From Phytohalomonas tamaricis (GTDB lineage: Bacteria > Pseudomonadota > Gammaproteobacteria > Pseudomonadales > Halomonadaceae), in contig NZ_PVRV01000024.1 of NCBI RefSeq assembly GCF_003012345.1, positions 124,001-188,000 of the forward strand: 64,000 nt of DNA, written 5' to 3'. Shown piece by piece: positions 10,472-19,443 of the stretch. The notes below the pieces were generated by a model. It made no database searches. It was not told the origin of the DNA and saw only the letters and a program-made list of their open reading frames with translations. Position 1 is the stretch's first letter. Every line of letters starts with the position of its first letter. The translations under genes were made by a program, and so were the position numbers.

Positions 10472-11479
10472 ATGAGCACACGAAAATTGTCCCGTCAGCA
10501 GCGCTGGCGAGTCGAGAAGGTACAGGCCGAGCGCAACGCACGGGCAAGCCGGCGAGATGAAAATGACCGTGGCAAGCTTGAGGCAGGCGAATATGGCCCT
10601 GAGCAGCCGGGGCGCGTGATCGCCCACTTTGGTCGCACGCTCGATATCGAAGCCAATGATGGCAGTGTGCACCGCTGTCATAGGCGCGCCAATCTCGATA
10701 GCCTCGTGACCGGCGACCGGGTCAGTTGGCGTGAAGCAAATGACGGCACCGGCGTTGTGGTGGCTCGCGGCGAGCGTGACTCCACGCTTGAACGCCCTGA
10801 TCATCGCGGCCAATTGAAACCGGTTGCGGCTAATATTGATCGCATCTTGATCGTTTTTGCCGCCGAACCTGTTCCGCATCCCAATCTGATCGACCGTTAT
10901 CTGATCGCCGCAGAAACTACCGAGATACAGCCGGCGCTGGTACTGAACAAGGTGGATTTACTACCGCCACATGGCGGCGAGCTGCGCGAACTCCTGGCCC
11001 GCTATCAAGGGTTGGGTTATGAGGTCATCAATGCGACAGTACGTGAAGATGGTGGCCTCGAAGAGCTGCGCCAAAATCTCGCCGAGAGAACCTCCGTTTT
11101 CGTCGGCCAGTCTGGCGTTGGCAAATCATCGCTGATCAATGCCCTACTGCCAGACGAAGAACTCAAAGTAGGCGCGCTCTCCGAGGACACGCGCAAGGGG
11201 ACCCACACCACCACTACCGCCAAGCTTTATCACTTCCCTGCTGGAGGCGATCTGATCGACTCGCCAGGCATACGTGAATTCGGCTTGATGCACCTCGATG
11301 AACGTCAGGTTGCCGAAGGGTTCATCGAGTTTCGCCCCCATCTTGGCCACTGCCGTTTTCGGGATTGCCGTCACGTTCACGAACCTGGCTGCGCCATTCT
11401 CAAGGCGGTTGAACAAGGTGAAATTTCAGCCACGCGTTTTGACAGTTTCCGCCGCATCATCGCCAGCTTGAGCACATAA
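10472..11479 (+). CDS. rsgA: Ribosome small-subunit biogenesis GTPase RsgA
   Basis: Circularly permuted GTPase that checks late 30S assembly and releases RbfA. In 335 residues the order is a basic N-terminal tail and OB fold (about 40-105), G4 NKVD at 159-162, G1 GQSGVGKS at 212-219, G3 DSPG at 263-266, and a C-terminal zinc knuckle with the CRFRDCRH and GCAI segments. The order G4-G1-G3 is diagnostic of the family. It is divergent from orn across a 179-bp gap. A 9-bp hairpin lies 13 bases after the stop. Confidence 0.97.
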   Translation: MSTRKLSRQQRWRVEKVQAERNARASRRDENDRGKLEAGEYGPEQPGRVIAHFGRTLDIEANDGSVHRCHRRANLDSLVTGDRVSWREANDGTGVVVARGERDSTLERPDHRGQLKPVAANIDRILIVFAAEPVPHPNLIDRYLIAAETTEIQPALVLNKVDLLPPHGGELRELLARYQGLGYEVINATVREDGGLEELRQNLAERTSVFVGQSGVGKSSLINALLPDEELKVGALSEDTRKGTHTTTTAKLYHFPAGGDLIDSPGIREFGLMHLDERQVAEGFIEFRPHLGHCRFRDCRHVHEPGCAILKAVEQGEISATRFDSFRRIIASLST

Positions 11480-11846
11480 GCGATGTCGATACGTCGCTCA
11501 TGTGAATTATGAGCGACTATCACATGCCCCCTTCTGCATAGTCTCACAATCGCTTGTGCGCATAACCGATTGAAAGCGTAATAAATGTGGAAAGACTATC
11601 CAGCCAATAGTGAAACTTTATTCCTTATCTTTTTGAATTTACCGCCATCGCTGCCTATGGTGATTAGGTGCCTTATCGAATGGCGCACCCTACAGGGAGG
11701 GCCCGGAGCTTTACGAGGAGACGTATCACGGCAGGCTTATCTTGTTTTGGCGACGCCAGAGTAGCGACACCTCGAAAGTTTCCGGAATGTTTAAGCCACG
11801 TAGGGCTTTCTAAGCTTCTACCGAAACTAAACGAAAAGGATTAACC
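11480..11846. other. Non-coding interval between rsgA and the Mn catalase gene
   Basis: This interval of 367 bp has no credible gene. It holds the 9-bp inverted repeat at 11493-11517 and a smaller dyad CACAA-TCGC-TTGTG at 11545-11558. A long leader-like stretch then leads to the AAAGGA ribosome-binding site at about 11836-11843. I see no clear sigma-70 promoter. Its length suggests that regulation of the catalase sits here. Confidence 0.5.
11493..11517. terminator. Hairpin after rsgA, weak terminator candidate
   Basis: GTCGCTCAT (11493-11501) and ATGAGCGAC (11509-11517) pair perfectly around a 7-base loop. No U-run follows, so it could equally be an operator dyad for the catalase gene downstream. 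Confidence 0.35.
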
Positions 11847-12671
11847 ATGTTTCATCATTCCTCAAAACTTCAATATCAAGTCAAAGTAGACAAGCCCGAT
11901 CCGCAGTTTGCCAATCAACTACAGCAGGCCATTGGCGGGATCGAAGGCGAAATCCGCGTAGCCATGCAGTACTTCTTCCAGGCGATGGGTACGCGCGGCG
12001 ATGACCGTATTCGCGATCTACTGATGTCAACGGCAACTGAAGAACTTTCGCACATCGAAATTCTGGCTCACGCAGTAGCGCTGAACCTCGAAGGTGCCCC
12101 GGTTACCATTCAAGAAGCAGCCGCCAAGGATTCCGTTGTGCATGCCATTCTCGGCGGGATGAATCCGCGTCACGTGCTGTCTTCAGGTATGGCTGCCATG
12201 CCGGTTAACGCCAATGGCGTACCGTTTGACATGAGCCATATCTACGCTTCCGGTAACGTAGCCGCCGACATGCTGGCCAACGTCACCGCTGAATCGACTG
12301 GTCGTGTACTCGCTTCACGCCTGTACAATATGACTGAAGACAAGGGCATGAAGGACATGCTTTCTTTCCTTATTGCCCGTGACACCATGCACCAGCAACA
12401 GTGGTTGGCCGTCATTGAAGAGCTCGGTGGTCTACCTGCATCGCTGCCGATTCCGAATTCCACTCCCGAAGCGCATGAGAACATGGAACACTCCTATTAT
12501 GTTCTCAATACCTCGCTGGACAAGGAACTTCCTGAAGGTCGTTGGTCTAGTGGTCCGTCTTTCGACGGTCGCGGTGAGTTTACCGTCAAGCAGAAGCCAG
12601 AGCCTCAGGGTCAAGCACCTACGCTTGGAAAAGCTCCAGCCAAATCAGGCGCTCAGAAAGAACAGATGTAA
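11847..12671 (+). CDS. Manganese (non-heme) catalase
   Basis: Dimanganese catalase of the ferritin-like superfamily that disproportionates hydrogen peroxide. The 274-residue protein shows all five metal ligands at family positions: E35, E66 and H69 (in TEELSHIE), E149 and H182 (in MHQQQW). The four-helix core spans about 20-195, and the C-terminal tail (from about 230) is rich in Pro, Gln and Lys, as in family members. There is no signal peptide, so it is cytoplasmic. AAAGGA precedes the ATG and a strong terminator follows. It is a single-gene unit between rsgA and the purine permease. Confidence 0.95.
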   Translation: MFHHSSKLQYQVKVDKPDPQFANQLQQAIGGIEGEIRVAMQYFFQAMGTRGDDRIRDLLMSTATEELSHIEILAHAVALNLEGAPVTIQEAAAKDSVVHAILGGMNPRHVLSSGMAAMPVNANGVPFDMSHIYASGNVAADMLANVTAESTGRVLASRLYNMTEDKGMKDMLSFLIARDTMHQQQWLAVIEELGGLPASLPIPNSTPEAHENMEHSYYVLNTSLDKELPEGRWSSGPSFDGRGEFTVKQKPEPQGQAPTLGKAPAKSGAQKEQM

Positions 12672-12695
12672 TCTGTTTCACTTTCTGCTTGAAGC

Positions 12696-12726
12696 AAAAG
12701 CCGGCGATGTTTCGCCGGCTTTTTTA
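12696..12726 (+). terminator. Intrinsic terminator of the Mn catalase gene
   Basis: AAAAGCCGGCGA (12696-12707) pairs with TCGCCGGCTTTT (12712-12723) around a 4-base loop, and the T-run continues to 12725. It begins 24 bases after the stop codon. Confidence 0.9.
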
Positions 12727-12755
12727 TGTCTGTGTTTCCTGTCTTTCCAATGATG

Positions 12756-12782
12756 AAAAACGCCACTTAATGCGGCGTTTTT
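12756..12782 (-). terminator. Bidirectional terminator, mainly for the purine permease
   Basis: AAAAACGCC (12756-12764) pairs with GGCGTTTTT (12774-12782). Both flanks are A/T tracts, so it can work in both directions. It lies 19 bases beyond the permease stop on the minus strand. Confidence 0.8.
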
Positions 12783-12801
12783 ATCACTATCACCGACGTT
12801 T

Positions 12802-14136
12802 TTACTCTTGAAAAAGCAACAATATCGATAATGCAAAAAGTACCCACATCGCGGGCTTTATTTCACGTGACTTACCCACGCCCAGCTTGACCAGCACAAA
12901 GGCCAGGAAACCAAACACCACGCCGTGAGTAATCGAATACGTCAAGGGAATCAGGATCATTGCCAGAAATGCTGGAATGGCATCGTCGAGCTCGTACCAG
13001 TTGATCGAGCGAATCGGGTCGAGCATGAATACACCGACCATGATTAGCGCTGGCGCTGTAGCAATCGCTGGCACCAGTGATAACAGCGGCGAGAGGAACA
13101 GAAACGGCAAGAACAGCAGCGCGGCGATAACCGCCACCAGACCGGTACGTCCGCCCTGACTGATCCCTGCCGCCGACTCGACATAAGCATTGGCCGGGCT
13201 AGTACCCAGCGGTGCCGAGATCAAAGCAGAGAAGGCATCAATCACCATCGACTGGCGGATATTGCGCGGCTCACCGTTATCATCAAGCAAATTACCGGCC
13301 TGACAAACGCCCATGAAGGTCGACAGGGCATCGAAGAAGATGGTGAACAGAATCACAAAAATAAAGGGCGCGTAGGCAAGATGCAACGCACCCATGATAT
13401 CGACCTTCATGATGCCGCTGAAATCAGGCCAAGCGAAAATCCCCGTGAAATTAACCAGCGTTGGCATAGCCATGTCCGGTGGAAAATAAGCACTGCCATC
13501 GCCCCACAGTCGCCCAATTGGAATAGACATCAGCGTGGTGATGACGATACCGAGAATCAGTGCACCCTGTACGCGCTTGGCCACCAGTACAGCAGTGACC
13601 GCCAGCCCAATAAGGAAGGTAACAATCGGCGCGCTCATCGGGGCAAGAGAAACGACCGTGACAGGGTTCGAGACGACGAGCTTGGCGTTGACCAATCCGA
13701 TAATGGTGATAAACAGCCCGATGCCACAGGCAATGGCGTAACGCAGCTGTGCTGGAATGGCATCGATCACGTACTGGCGCACATTGAATGCGGCGAGTAT
13801 CGCAAACAATACTCCCGCCCAGAACACACATCCCAGCGCGGTTTGCCAGGGAGTGCCGGCACCGATCACCATCGTGTAAGTAAATAGCGCATTGATGCCC
13901 ATACCCGGGGCGACCAAGATTGGGTTACGGGCATAAAGCCCCATCATCAGGCTGCCAAAAAAGCTGATTAGAACGGTTGCCGTCAGAGCGCTGGAAAAGG
14001 GAATTCCAGCGGCACTGAGAATCGCCGGATTGACTACGATGATATACATCGCCGCAAGAAAGGTGGCGATACCCGCCAACACTTCGCGGCGCACGTTGCT
14101 GCCCTGCGTTCTTATATTAAACACTCGCTCGAGCAC
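12802..14136 (-). CDS. NCS2 family purine permease (AzgA/GhxP-like)
   Basis: Proton-coupled uptake of a purine base (adenine, guanine or hypoxanthine) across the inner membrane. The 444-residue protein has about 12-14 hydrophobic helices and the AzgA-branch hallmarks: the start MLERVFNI with a cytoplasmic N-terminus, the TFLAAMYIIVVNP segment near 26-38, and APGMGINALFTYT near 76-88. The exact base cannot be assigned from sequence alone. It is a single gene with its own terminator, divergent from rhdA across 245 bp. No PurR-type operator was recognised upstream. Confidence 0.9.
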   Translation of the reverse strand: MLERVFNIRTQGSNVRREVLAGIATFLAAMYIIVVNPAILSAAGIPFSSALTATVLISFFGSLMMGLYARNPILVAPGMGINALFTYTMVIGAGTPWQTALGCVFWAGVLFAILAAFNVRQYVIDAIPAQLRYAIACGIGLFITIIGLVNAKLVVSNPVTVVSLAPMSAPIVTFLIGLAVTAVLVAKRVQGALILGIVITTLMSIPIGRLWGDGSAYFPPDMAMPTLVNFTGIFAWPDFSGIMKVDIMGALHLAYAPFIFVILFTIFFDALSTFMGVCQAGNLLDDNGEPRNIRQSMVIDAFSALISAPLGTSPANAYVESAAGISQGGRTGLVAVIAALLFLPFLFLSPLLSLVPAIATAPALIMVGVFMLDPIRSINWYELDDAIPAFLAMILIPLTYSITHGVVFGFLAFVLVKLGVGKSREIKPAMWVLFALSILLLFQE

Positions 14137-14381
14137 GATGGTTGTCTCCGACTGGACTCATGGAAGGCGCAGTATACAGAATCACATGTTGTTACCGTAC
14201 TTTCGTTACAGCTTTTCCGCTCCATCAGGCGGGTTTGCCGTGCTCCGCAGCATGGCCTAAGGTTGCTTGGGCCTTATCGTTATGAGTAGAAGCTCTGTAT
14301 GCAGCACATGAACGACGCCTTTGATTTCGTGGCATAAGGCAAAGTGTGTCATGCTGAAGCCAAGCCATAAGGGAGTCTGCC

Positions 14382-15212
14382 ATGAGTACCGAAAGCAATA
14401 TTTTGCCTTTGATTATCGAACCCTCCGAACTTTCCCAACAGTTAAGTGATGCCTCGCTGCTGATCATTGACGTACCTGCCAAAGCCGAAAGTTACACGGA
14501 AGGCCATGTCCCCGGTGCGATCTATCTCGATTATCGCCGTCTACTGGCCGGCACCGCTCCCGTAGCCAATGACGTACCCGAAGAACAAGCACTGTCCCAG
14601 CTCTTCTCTGAGCTAGGACTGACTCGCGATACGCATGTTATCGCCTATGATGACGAAGGCGGCGGCTGGGCTGGTCGCCTGCTATGGACACTCGAACTGA
14701 TCGGTCATACCCGTTACTCCTATCTCAACGGCGGCATCCACGCCTGGCGCGCCGAGCAATTGCCGCTCTCCACCGAGCCGCATACGCCAACGCCCAGCAG
14801 CTACCACGCCGAGTACTTGCATCCCGAAGTCCTCATCACGCGCGAAGAGTTGGCCGAGCGCCTTGGTGACAAGTCGCTAGTCGTCTGGGATGCACGGGGC
14901 CCACAGGAGTATCGCGGTGAGAAAGGCAGCAACAAGCACCTGGGCCATATTCCCGGCGCCGTCAACTTTGAATGGACAGACGCCATGGATCGCGAGCGCC
15001 AGTTGCGCCTGCGCGACTACGCTGAGCTGGTGACCGAACTTGAGGCCAAGGGCATCACTCCCGACCATGAAGTCGCCACGCATTGCCAGAGCCATCACCG
15101 TAGCGGTTTCACCTGGCTGGTCGGCAAGGCGCTGGGATTTGACAGGATGCGTGCCTATCCAGGTTCATGGCAGGAATGGGGTAATCGTGACGATACGCCG
15201 ATTGAACGCTAA
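14382..15212 (+). CDS. rhdA: RhdA-type thiosulfate sulfurtransferase (tandem rhodanese)
   Basis: Two-domain rhodanese that moves sulfane sulfur from thiosulfate to an acceptor thiol or cyanide. In 276 residues the N-terminal domain is inactive (no active-site Cys) and the C-terminal domain carries the active loop CQSHHRS with C235. This closely resembles the CQTHHRS loop of Azotobacter RhdA and differs from the CGSGVTA loop of mercaptopyruvate sulfurtransferases. AAGGGAG precedes the ATG. The rhdA-psd pair is also found in Pseudomonas. A role in Fe-S repair or redox balance is inference. Confidence 0.88.
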   Translation: MSTESNILPLIIEPSELSQQLSDASLLIIDVPAKAESYTEGHVPGAIYLDYRRLLAGTAPVANDVPEEQALSQLFSELGLTRDTHVIAYDDEGGGWAGRLLWTLELIGHTRYSYLNGGIHAWRAEQLPLSTEPHTPTPSSYHAEYLHPEVLITREELAERLGDKSLVVWDARGPQEYRGEKGSNKHLGHIPGAVNFEWTDAMDRERQLRLRDYAELVTELEAKGITPDHEVATHCQSHHRSGFTWLVGKALGFDRMRAYPGSWQEWGNRDDTPIER

Positions 15213-15321
15213 GTAACGCTATACGCTCGGCTTGGCGCCACATCGCAAGGTGGTTCTTGAGCCGGTGTCTCCCCTGCGCTAAGGTGCGGCCACTTTCTCT
15301 CAGTTTCAGGATTGCCCTATC

Positions 15322-16176
15322 GTGAATCGCGATCAGCTTTTTGCCTGGATACAGTATCCGATTCCTCACCACCTGCTTTCCCGGCTGGTCGGACGTATAG
15401 CCGACTGCCAACTGCCGTGGGTCAAGGATATATTCATCAAGCGATTCATTCGCGCCTACGACATCGACATGAGTGAGGCGCTGCACTCCGACCCGCACGC
15501 ATACTCCTCCTTCAACGAGTTCTTCACACGCCCGCTCAAGGAAGGCGCTCGTCCAATCGGGGAAGGTATCGTTTCCCCTGCCGATGGCGTGCTGTCGCAG
15601 TACGGCGAAATCAAAGACGACACCCTGATCCAAGCCAAGGGCCACCACTATTCCCTGACCGCACTGCTTGGCGGCGACGAAGCTCTGTCTGCACCGTTCC
15701 GCGACGGCCGCTTCGGCACCGTCTACCTCTCGCCAAGTAATTATCACCGTGTCCACATGCCATGCGCCGGCACGCTCAGGCAGACCGTCTACGTGCCGGG
15801 CCGGCTGTTCTCGGTCAACAGTGCCACCACCCATCATGTGCCGAGCCTGTTTGCCCGCAACGAGCGGCTAGTCTGCATCTTCGATACCGAATATGGGCCA
15901 ATGGCGCTGGTATTGATCGGGGCAATGATCGTCGCCGCGATTGAAACCGTCTGGGCCGGCCAGATCACGCCACTTTCTGCCGTACCGCAGAACAACTATT
16001 TTGATCGCACCGTCACCCTCGATAAAGGTGAAGAAATCGGTCGCTTCAAGCTGGGTTCATCGGTAGTGATGTGCTTTCCCAACACCGTCGACTTCGATGA
16101 GCCGCTATCACCCGAGATGAAGGGCCGCAAGGTACTGCTCGGTCAGAAACTCGCCGCGCCGATCGCCTACGTCTAA
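15322..16176 (+). CDS. psd: Phosphatidylserine decarboxylase proenzyme
   Basis: Membrane-associated pyruvoyl enzyme converting phosphatidylserine to phosphatidylethanolamine. The proenzyme cleaves itself at a conserved Ser near the C-terminus. Here the site reads LGSS, with the predicted pyruvoyl-forming Ser at 246; most enzymes have LGST. Other family features are NEFFTRPL near 68 and the YHRVHMP His motif near 143. Length (284) is typical. The start is GTG at 15322 with only a weak purine-rich stretch upstream. It follows rhdA by 109 bp and ends in a terminator. Confidence 0.95.
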   Translation: MNRDQLFAWIQYPIPHHLLSRLVGRIADCQLPWVKDIFIKRFIRAYDIDMSEALHSDPHAYSSFNEFFTRPLKEGARPIGEGIVSPADGVLSQYGEIKDDTLIQAKGHHYSLTALLGGDEALSAPFRDGRFGTVYLSPSNYHRVHMPCAGTLRQTVYVPGRLFSVNSATTHHVPSLFARNERLVCIFDTEYGPMALVLIGAMIVAAIETVWAGQITPLSAVPQNNYFDRTVTLDKGEEIGRFKLGSSVVMCFPNTVDFDEPLSPEMKGRKVLLGQKLAAPIAYV

Positions 16177-16194
16177 TATTTACACATACGAAGT

Positions 16195-16217
16195 CCCCGG
16201 CGCCACGCCGGGGCTTT
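16195..16217 (+). terminator. Terminator after psd
   Basis: CCCCGGCG (16195-16202) pairs with CGCCGGGG (16206-16213) around CCA, followed by CTTTG. The stem is strong but the T-run is short. Confidence 0.65.
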
Positions 16218-16284
16218 GCACCTCAAGCACTCAAGACAGTACGCGATTCACTTACTTCAGGGGCGCCGTTCGGCACATCATGCG

Positions 16285-17271
16285 TCAGCAGTTGCGACTA
16301 GAAAATGCCACGACCTCCTCGAGGCAAGACTTATCCAACGCCAGCATGATCAGACGGTCAACACCCAGCGCGACACCGCTGCAAGGCGGCATACCCGCCT
16401 CAAGCGCGGCCACTAGATGGTGATCTGCTTCGACCTGGGGTTTATTCAACGCCATTCTTGCCTTGTTATCGGCGTCGAAGCGCGCCTTCTGTTCCTCAGC
16501 TTCGAGCAATTCATCATAGCCATTGGCCAACTCGATACCGTTCAGATAAATCTCGAAGCGAGCAGCAACGAGACTACCATCCTCATCATGCTTGCACTTG
16601 GCCAGTGATGCCTGGGAGGCAGGATAATCAATAACAATATCAATGCCCCGCCGACCAAGCATCGGCTCAATCACCAGGCTCATCAGCAAGTCGAGGCAAT
16701 CATCGCGCGTCCACTCTTTGGTTTCGATGTTACCGATACGGAACGCCTCGTCACGTAGCCTATCGATCGATGCGGTAAAAGGATCAAGCCCCAGCGCGTC
16801 ACGAAACAGATCACGGTAGCGTACCCAACGGGTCGGTCCCGGATCATTTGCCAGCACATGGCGAATCAGCGTATCGACTTCCTCACTCAACTGCGTGAGC
16901 GTCCACCCTGGGCGATACCACTCGAGCATGGTGAATTCGATATTATGACGCTGACCGACTTCGCCATCGCGGAACACGCGGGCAAGCTGAAAAATCGGCC
17001 CACTGCCCGCCGCCAACAGCCGCTTCATATGAAATTCTGGCGAGGTCTGCAGCCACAGTCGCTCCTGCCCGCTCGGGGTGGTGGCCATCAATGAGAGTGA
17101 ATCGAGATGAACATCCGTGCTTCCTCCGCGTCCGAGCACTGGCGTTTCGACTTCGAGCAAGCCACGCTCGCTAAAAAAGGCACGAATAGTGCGCAATTTT
17201 TCAGCACGCGCCTTGATTATTTCAATGGCGGCGCTGGGGCACCAGCTATCGTTCTGCATGGAATTCATCAC
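16285..17271 (-). CDS. epmA: Elongation factor P beta-lysine ligase EpmA
   Basis: Class II lysyl-tRNA synthetase paralogue (PoxA/GenX) that attaches (R)-beta-lysine to Lys34 of EF-P. The 328-residue protein is only the catalytic core: it lacks the anticodon-binding domain, which separates it from LysS. Motif 1 includes FSERGLLEVETP near 33-44, motif 2 has the FRDGEVGQRHNIEFTMLEWY region near 101-120, and motif 3 ends GVALGVDRL near the C-terminus. Its substrate EF-P lies just upstream on the same strand, with a terminator between them, and EpmB is nearby. Confidence 0.96.
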   Translation of the reverse strand: MMNSMQNDSWCPSAAIEIIKARAEKLRTIRAFFSERGLLEVETPVLGRGGSTDVHLDSLSLMATTPSGQERLWLQTSPEFHMKRLLAAGSGPIFQLARVFRDGEVGQRHNIEFTMLEWYRPGWTLTQLSEEVDTLIRHVLANDPGPTRWVRYRDLFRDALGLDPFTASIDRLRDEAFRIGNIETKEWTRDDCLDLLMSLVIEPMLGRRGIDIVIDYPASQASLAKCKHDEDGSLVAARFEIYLNGIELANGYDELLEAEEQKARFDADNKARMALNKPQVEADHHLVAALEAGMPPCSGVALGVDRLIMLALDKSCLEEVVAFSSRNC

Positions 17272-17286
17272 TATCAGCGGATAACA

Positions 17287-17312
17287 AAACGCCGAGCAAA
17301 AGCCCGGCGTTT
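17287..17312 (-). terminator. Terminator of efp
   Basis: AAACGCCGAGC (17287-17297) pairs with GCCCGGCGTTT (17302-17312), with one G-T pair on the RNA and a 4-base loop. On the minus strand it follows the efp stop by 16 bases and precedes epmA, so part of the transcription may read through to epmA. Confidence 0.7.
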
Positions 17313-17328
17313 GTCAAGCGTCACTCTA

Positions 17329-17895
17329 TCACGCGCGGCCAACGTAATCGCCGCTGCGCGTATCGACCTTGAGTACCTCACCTTCGTTGATGAACAGAGG
17401 TACACGAACCACCGCACCAGTAGAAAGCTTGGCCGGTTTGGAACCCCCGTTGGCGGTATCTCCCTTCAGGCCCGGGTCGGTCTCGACGACTTCGAGTTCA
17501 ATGAAATTAGGCGGCGATACCGAAATCGGGTTATCGTTCCACAGCGTAATAATGTAGCTGACCTGTTCCTTGAGCCACTTCTCATTATCGCCGATAGCTT
17601 TCTTGTCAGCAGCATACTGTTCAAAGGAACCATCGACCTTCATGAAGTACCACATCTCGCCATCGTTATAGAGGTACTCCATGTCGATATCCATGACGTC
17701 AGCGCCTTCCAGCGTTTCGCCGGACTTGAACGTGCGCTCCCAGACGCGGCCGGTCATCAGGTTGCGCAGGCGTACACGGTTGAACGCCTGCCCCTTGCCC
17801 GGTTTGACGAATTCGTTCTCGACGATGTTACAAGGATCACCGTCGAGCATCACTTTCAGACCAGCCTTGAATTCGTTGGTAGAATAGTTCGCCAT
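17329..17895 (-). CDS. efp: Elongation factor P
   Basis: Relieves ribosome stalling at polyproline stretches by binding near the peptidyl-tRNA. The 188-residue protein has KOW, OB and C-terminal OB domains. The modification loop reads KPGKGQAF with the target lysine at K34, the same position as in E. coli EF-P. K34 together with epmA and epmB nearby shows beta-lysylation, not the rhamnosylation of Arg32 used by Pseudomonas. It is divergent from epmB across about 94 bp. Confidence 0.98.
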   Translation of the reverse strand: MANYSTNEFKAGLKVMLDGDPCNIVENEFVKPGKGQAFNRVRLRNLMTGRVWERTFKSGETLEGADVMDIDMEYLYNDGEMWYFMKVDGSFEQYAADKKAIGDNEKWLKEQVSYIITLWNDNPISVSPPNFIELEVVETDPGLKGDTANGGSKPAKLSTGAVVRVPLFINEGEVLKVDTRSGDYVGRA

Positions 17896-17989
17896 AATGC
17901 CTCACTTGTGGATCGATGCCCTGATGGCATCGAACGTGACTATTTCAAAGCGCCATATCAGCGCCTGCTGAAGATTTCTTAATAAAAGT

Positions 17990-19012
17990 GTGCCGATGAT
18001 AACCCGAACCTCGATCAGTGTGCAGGCCGTTACTACTGCCACCTGGCCCGAACAGCTTCGCGACGCCATTCGTGATCCGCAGCTTCTGCTCAAGACGCTC
18101 GGTCTTGACAGCTCACTACTACCAGGTGCTACCCAGGGCCATGCCCTGTTTTCCATCCGGGTTCCGCATGCCTATCTCGCCCGCATCCGCCATGGTGATC
18201 CTGACGATCCCCTACTACGCCAGGTGTTGCCGATTGGCGCAGAAACAGATGCCATCGAGGGCTTCGTCACTGATCCTCTCGCAGAGGCAGAACATACGCC
18301 GCGTCCCGGTCTGATCCACAAATACCATAACCGCGTGCTATTGATTGGCAGCGGCGCCTGCGCGATTAACTGTCGTTACTGCTTCCGGCGTCATTTTCCT
18401 TATGGCGATAACCTGCCATCCAAGGCCCAGTGGCAAGACATTCTCGACTATATACGCAGCGATTCAAACATTATCGAAGCCATTCTGTCCGGCGGTGACC
18501 CACTGGCCTCAAGCGACAAACGGCTGGCTTGGCTCGCCGATGAGCTAGCATCGATTACGCATCTTAAACGGTTGCGTGTCCATACCCGCTTGCCCGTAGT
18601 AATCCCTGAGCGCGTCGACAGCCACCTTCTCGCCTGGCTTTCGCGTTCGCGGCTGCAGAAGATCATGGTCTTGCATATCAATCATGCCAATGAAATCGAC
18701 GAAGCCGTGCGCACTGCCTGCCAGCGACTCAAGGAGGCTGGCGTCACGCTATTCAATCAGAGTGTAATTCTGCGAGGTGTCAATGATTCAGTCCCAGCGC
18801 TTGCGGCACTGTCAGAGGCATTGTTCGAGGCGGGAATACTACCCTACTATCTTCACGCCTTCGACCCGGTGGCGGGTGCGGCGCATTTTGATGTTGGTGA
18901 CGATGAGGCAATTGCACTGGTGGATGCGCTGCGTGCTGAACTACCAGGCTTTCTGATGCCACGGCTGGTACGTGAAATACCTGGGGAAAACTCCAAGACG
19001 CCTTTGTTCTGA
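17990..19012 (+). CDS. epmB: EF-P (R)-beta-lysine synthase EpmB (radical SAM lysine 2,3-aminomutase)
   Basis: Radical SAM/PLP enzyme that converts (S)-alpha-lysine to (R)-beta-lysine for EpmA. The radical SAM cysteines are C124, C128 and C131 (CAINCRYCF). The 340-residue length and N-terminal extension fit the YjeK branch. The C-terminal part includes the HAFDPVAGAAHF region seen in this branch. The first codon is GTG at 17990; an ATG two codons later (17996) is equally possible and neither has a strong ribosome-binding site. It is divergent from efp, as in E. coli. Confidence 0.95.
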   Translation: MPMITRTSISVQAVTTATWPEQLRDAIRDPQLLLKTLGLDSSLLPGATQGHALFSIRVPHAYLARIRHGDPDDPLLRQVLPIGAETDAIEGFVTDPLAEAEHTPRPGLIHKYHNRVLLIGSGACAINCRYCFRRHFPYGDNLPSKAQWQDILDYIRSDSNIIEAILSGGDPLASSDKRLAWLADELASITHLKRLRVHTRLPVVIPERVDSHLLAWLSRSRLQKIMVLHINHANEIDEAVRTACQRLKEAGVTLFNQSVILRGVNDSVPALAALSEALFEAGILPYYLHAFDPVAGAAHFDVGDDEAIALVDALRAELPGFLMPRLVREIPGENSKTPLF

Positions 19013-19107
19013 ATATGCCGCTTTCCGTAACTGATCATATCCTCATGGACGATCCAAGCGATTGTTAATGAACAAACTGGTCTATCCAGGAAATCAGTGG
19101 GTAGCCC

Positions 19108-19443
19108 TCAGGAAGGCGCTTCATCCATACCGCGCAGCCAGAGCGACACTAATTCCTGAGGGGCGCATTGCTCTGGCACGCTGAGCTCTATATCCGGACG
19201 TTCCTCATCGCGGCGCTTACGCACTTCAATGCGGAAGTAGCGCTGATCACCTTTACCTACCGAATCATGACTAGCGGCCTGTTCGGCGCGCGCCAGTATG
19301 TCACAAACGAAACGGCGCTGATTGCTGCTGCAGCGCTGAAAATCAATCGCTCGCGGTCTGGCGAGGGTAGGCATATAAGCCACCCCACCCTCGCGAGATA
19401 GTTTTACCAATGCATCGACGTCGAGTTCGTCGAATCGACTCAT
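19108..19443 (-). CDS. Small protein overlapping the M4 protease gene; emfourin-like protease inhibitor candidate
   Basis: A 111-residue cytoplasmic protein with no signal peptide and no Zn-binding motif. The ATG at 19443 overlaps the TGA of the protease gene (ATGA), which argues for tight co-expression. A longer reading frame upstream would overlap more of the protease without a ribosome-binding site. Visible traits are LSREGGVAY at about 15-23, a middle segment RRFVCDILARAE, QRYFRIEV, and a C-terminal SVPEQCAPQELVSLWL. This pattern (SGG/REGG start, strand with F-R-I-V, ending in P-x-x-L-x-x-L/WL) resembles emfourin, the inhibitor encoded beside protealysin in Serratia. The link is inferred from context and remembered pattern, not from an alignment. 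Confidence 0.65.
   Translation of the reverse strand: MSRFDELDVDALVKLSREGGVAYMPTLARPRAIDFQRCSSNQRRFVCDILARAEQAASHDSVGKGDQRYFRIEVRKRRDEERPDIELSVPEQCAPQELVSLWLRGMDEAPS

Noticed and set aside
13381-13887. 168-codon open frame on the plus strand
   Set aside because: Antisense to the purine permease; extremely polar composition typical of the reverse complement of membrane helices.
15109-15837. 242-codon open frame antisense to rhdA/psd
   Set aside because: It lies opposite two well-supported genes, has no recognisable domain, and its composition is that of a reverse-strand shadow.
17107-17982. 291-codon open frame on the plus strand
   Set aside because: Antisense to the 5' part of epmA and all of efp, both of which have clear family signatures.
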